Assembly: GCA_015069065.1 (NCBI GenBank)
Contig: SVJI01000071.1
Location: 1-7,351, forward strand
Source: Oscillospiraceae bacterium
GTDB taxonomy: Bacteria; Bacillota; Clostridia; UMGS1883
Reading direction: 5' to 3'
DNA length: 7,351 nt
In this document: positions 6,923 through 7,351 of the stretch, piece after piece
How the letters are laid out: each line of letters starts with the position of its first letter
Position numbering within the stretch: position 1 is the stretch's first letter
Position numbers and translations under genes: made by a program
Notes under the pieces: model-generated
Databases searched by the model: none
Told to the model about the DNA's origin: nothing
The model's input: the letters and a program-made list of their open reading frames with translations, nothing else

Positions 6923-6929
6923 TCAACAA
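6913..6929. promoter_or_regulatory. TTGTTG-N5-CAACAA palindrome over the -35 box (possible operator)
   Basis: Perfect 6-base arms (6913-6918 and 6924-6929) surround five bases, and the -35 hexamer falls inside. A dyad in this place is the usual layout of a repressor operator. Which regulator would bind is unknown, and none is encoded in the window. Confidence 0.4.
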
Positions 6930-6931
6930 AA

Positions 6932-7010
6932 CTGTTTATTAGATGCAAAAGTGATTTTTATTAAAGTGATTTTTATTATTAAAACACTCCGTCTGCAGTA
7001 TAATAAACAG
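6932..7010. repeat. 10-bp inverted repeat CTGTTTATTA / TAATAAACAG
   Basis: CTGTTTATTA (6932-6941) and its exact reverse complement TAATAAACAG (7001-7010) are 59 bases apart and bracket the tandem repeat just upstream of the lplB promoter. This could be a pair of operator half-sites for an activator or a looping repressor. AT-rich context makes chance occurrence possible. Confidence 0.4.
6948..6978. repeat. 15-bp tandem repeat, about two copies
   Basis: The unit AAAGTGATTTTTATT occurs twice head to tail (6948-6962 and 6963-6977), followed by the A of a third unit, with no mismatches. It sits about 26 bases upstream of the -35 box of the lplB promoter, a position used by activators. It could also be simple replication slippage in AT-rich DNA. 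Confidence 0.55.
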
Positions 7011-7133
7011 CGATTATATATCAGATATGTTTAATCATAACATTTTTTAATTTTGACTTCAATAAATCAAGGCAAATCAATAGTATGTAATATTTCCCAC
7101 AATAACCTTAATTATTTTTTGCTGGAAATTTAA

Positions 7134-7178
7134 ATAAAACAGAACAAAATGGGTGTTTTCCATTTTGTTCTGTTTTAT
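7134..7178. terminator. Perfect 19-bp hairpin, probable bidirectional terminator
   Basis: Arms 7134-7152 and 7160-7178 are exact reverse complements around a 7-base loop (GTGTTTT). With one bulged base the stem continues for about five more A-T pairs. The arms end in A- and T-rich tails on both sides, so it could stop transcription in either direction. It follows the tRNA terminator on the minus strand and probably serves as a backup that insulates the lplB promoter. Confidence 0.55.
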
Positions 7179-7199
7179 ATTAAATATTTCATAACAATC

Positions 7200-7228
7200 A
7201 GTCAAATGTTAGTCAAAAGTCAGTCAAA
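7200..7228. repeat. Three AGTCAAA direct repeats at 11-bp period
   Basis: AGTCAAA occurs at 7200-7206, 7211-7217 and 7222-7228, exactly 11 bases apart, so the copies face about the same side of the helix. They lie about 70-100 bases from the 3' end of tRNA-Cys. Short phased direct repeats beside a tRNA end resemble the arm-type sites bound by tyrosine integrases, but no attachment-site duplication is visible here. Confidence 0.5.
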
Positions 7229-7261
7229 ACGCAAAAAATGCAAAATAAAAAAGCGCACGAA

Positions 7262-7294
7262 AAAACGGCTTAACCCTAACGGTTAAGCCGTTTT
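7262..7294 (-). terminator. Rho-independent terminator of tRNA-Cys
   Basis: A perfect 14-bp stem (7262-7275 with 7281-7294) encloses a 5-base loop. On the minus strand the GC-containing core GGCTTAACC/GGTTAAGCC is followed by GTTTTTTCG, a standard T-run. It starts five bases beyond the encoded CCA of the tRNA. Confidence 0.85.
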
Positions 7295-7298
7295 AAGC

Positions 7299-7351
7299 TG
7301 GAGGCGCCACCCAGATTTGAACTGGGGAATAAAGGCTTTGCAGGCCTCTGC
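7299..7351 (-). tRNA. tRNA-Cys (GCA anticodon), 3' portion
   Basis: Read on the minus strand, the anticodon loop CTGCAAA (7343-7337, anticodon GCA at 7341-7339) is closed by GAGGC/GCCTT. A short variable loop follows, then a T-arm with a perfect CCCAG/CTGGG stem around TTCAAAT, the acceptor strand TGGCGCC, discriminator U and an encoded CCA (7301-7299). The gene continues past the right edge, so the D-arm and 5' acceptor strand are not seen. The visible part has no defects and looks functional. Confidence 0.93.

Larger units (their letters stand above)
6840..7298. other. Non-coding region between tRNA-Cys and lplB
   Basis: These 459 bases hold no convincing gene on either strand. From the lplB side they contain a ribosome binding site, a promoter with an overlapping palindrome, a 15-bp tandem repeat inside a 10-bp inverted repeat, about 120 bases (7011-7130) of AT-rich sequence where I see nothing, a long hairpin, the AGTCAAA repeats and the tRNA terminator. 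I found no riboswitch or T-box pattern. Confidence 0.7.

Noticed and set aside
6985..7020. A second promoter with TATACT near 6998
   Set aside because: No acceptable -35 hexamer lies 16-19 bases upstream on the minus strand.
6948..7228. Repeats upstream of lplB and near tRNA-Cys as a CRISPR array
   Set aside because: Units are 7-15 bases with no unique spacers of 25-40 bases and no cas genes, so they are not CRISPR repeats.

Overview
The window is an AT-rich stretch of a low-GC Gram-positive genome, most likely a clostridial member of the Bacillota. This is inferred from strong AGGAGG-type ribosome binding sites, an LplB/YtcP-type sugar transporter, an S-layer-homology (SLH) surface protein and a low-GC tRNA-Cys. 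Every gene I can support lies on the minus strand, so transcription runs from high to low coordinates.

Layout in the direction of transcription: (1) The 3' part of a tRNA-Cys gene (7299-7351), a terminator (7262-7294), three AGTCAAA repeats at an exact 11-bp period, and a second long hairpin (7134-7178). (2) A regulatory region with a 10-bp inverted repeat, a 15-bp tandem repeat, a TTGTTG-N5-CAACAA palindrome and a sigma-A-like promoter. (3) A closely packed gene run with no terminator visible inside it. It holds an intact LplB-type sugar ABC permease (5871-6839); a chimeric ORF with the first ~31 residues of a second (YtcP-type) permease fused in frame to the C-terminal ~215 residues of an FAD-dependent oxidoreductase (5125-5871); a C-terminal fragment of a LplA-type solute-binding protein (4591-5112); a 1056-residue secreted SLH protein (1405-4575); a small exported protein with an apparent frameshift (1057-1389); and a 5'-truncated tyrosine recombinase (299-1075). 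(4) A strong terminator hairpin (207-273). (5) A separate promoter and the first 47 codons of a nucleotidyltransferase of the MNT/DNA polymerase beta superfamily, running off the left edge.

The genes look like a carbohydrate-uptake locus (permeases, binding protein, oxidoreductase) next to a cell-wall-anchored surface protein, but the locus is damaged. The second permease, the oxidoreductase, the binding protein, the small exported gene and the integrase are each cut or frameshifted, while lplB and the SLH gene are whole. I see no clear new defence or mobile system. The notable signal is this row of gene truncations and fusions, which is either a deletion/recombination scar or an assembly chimera, plus several uncatalogued repeats in the two non-coding regions.
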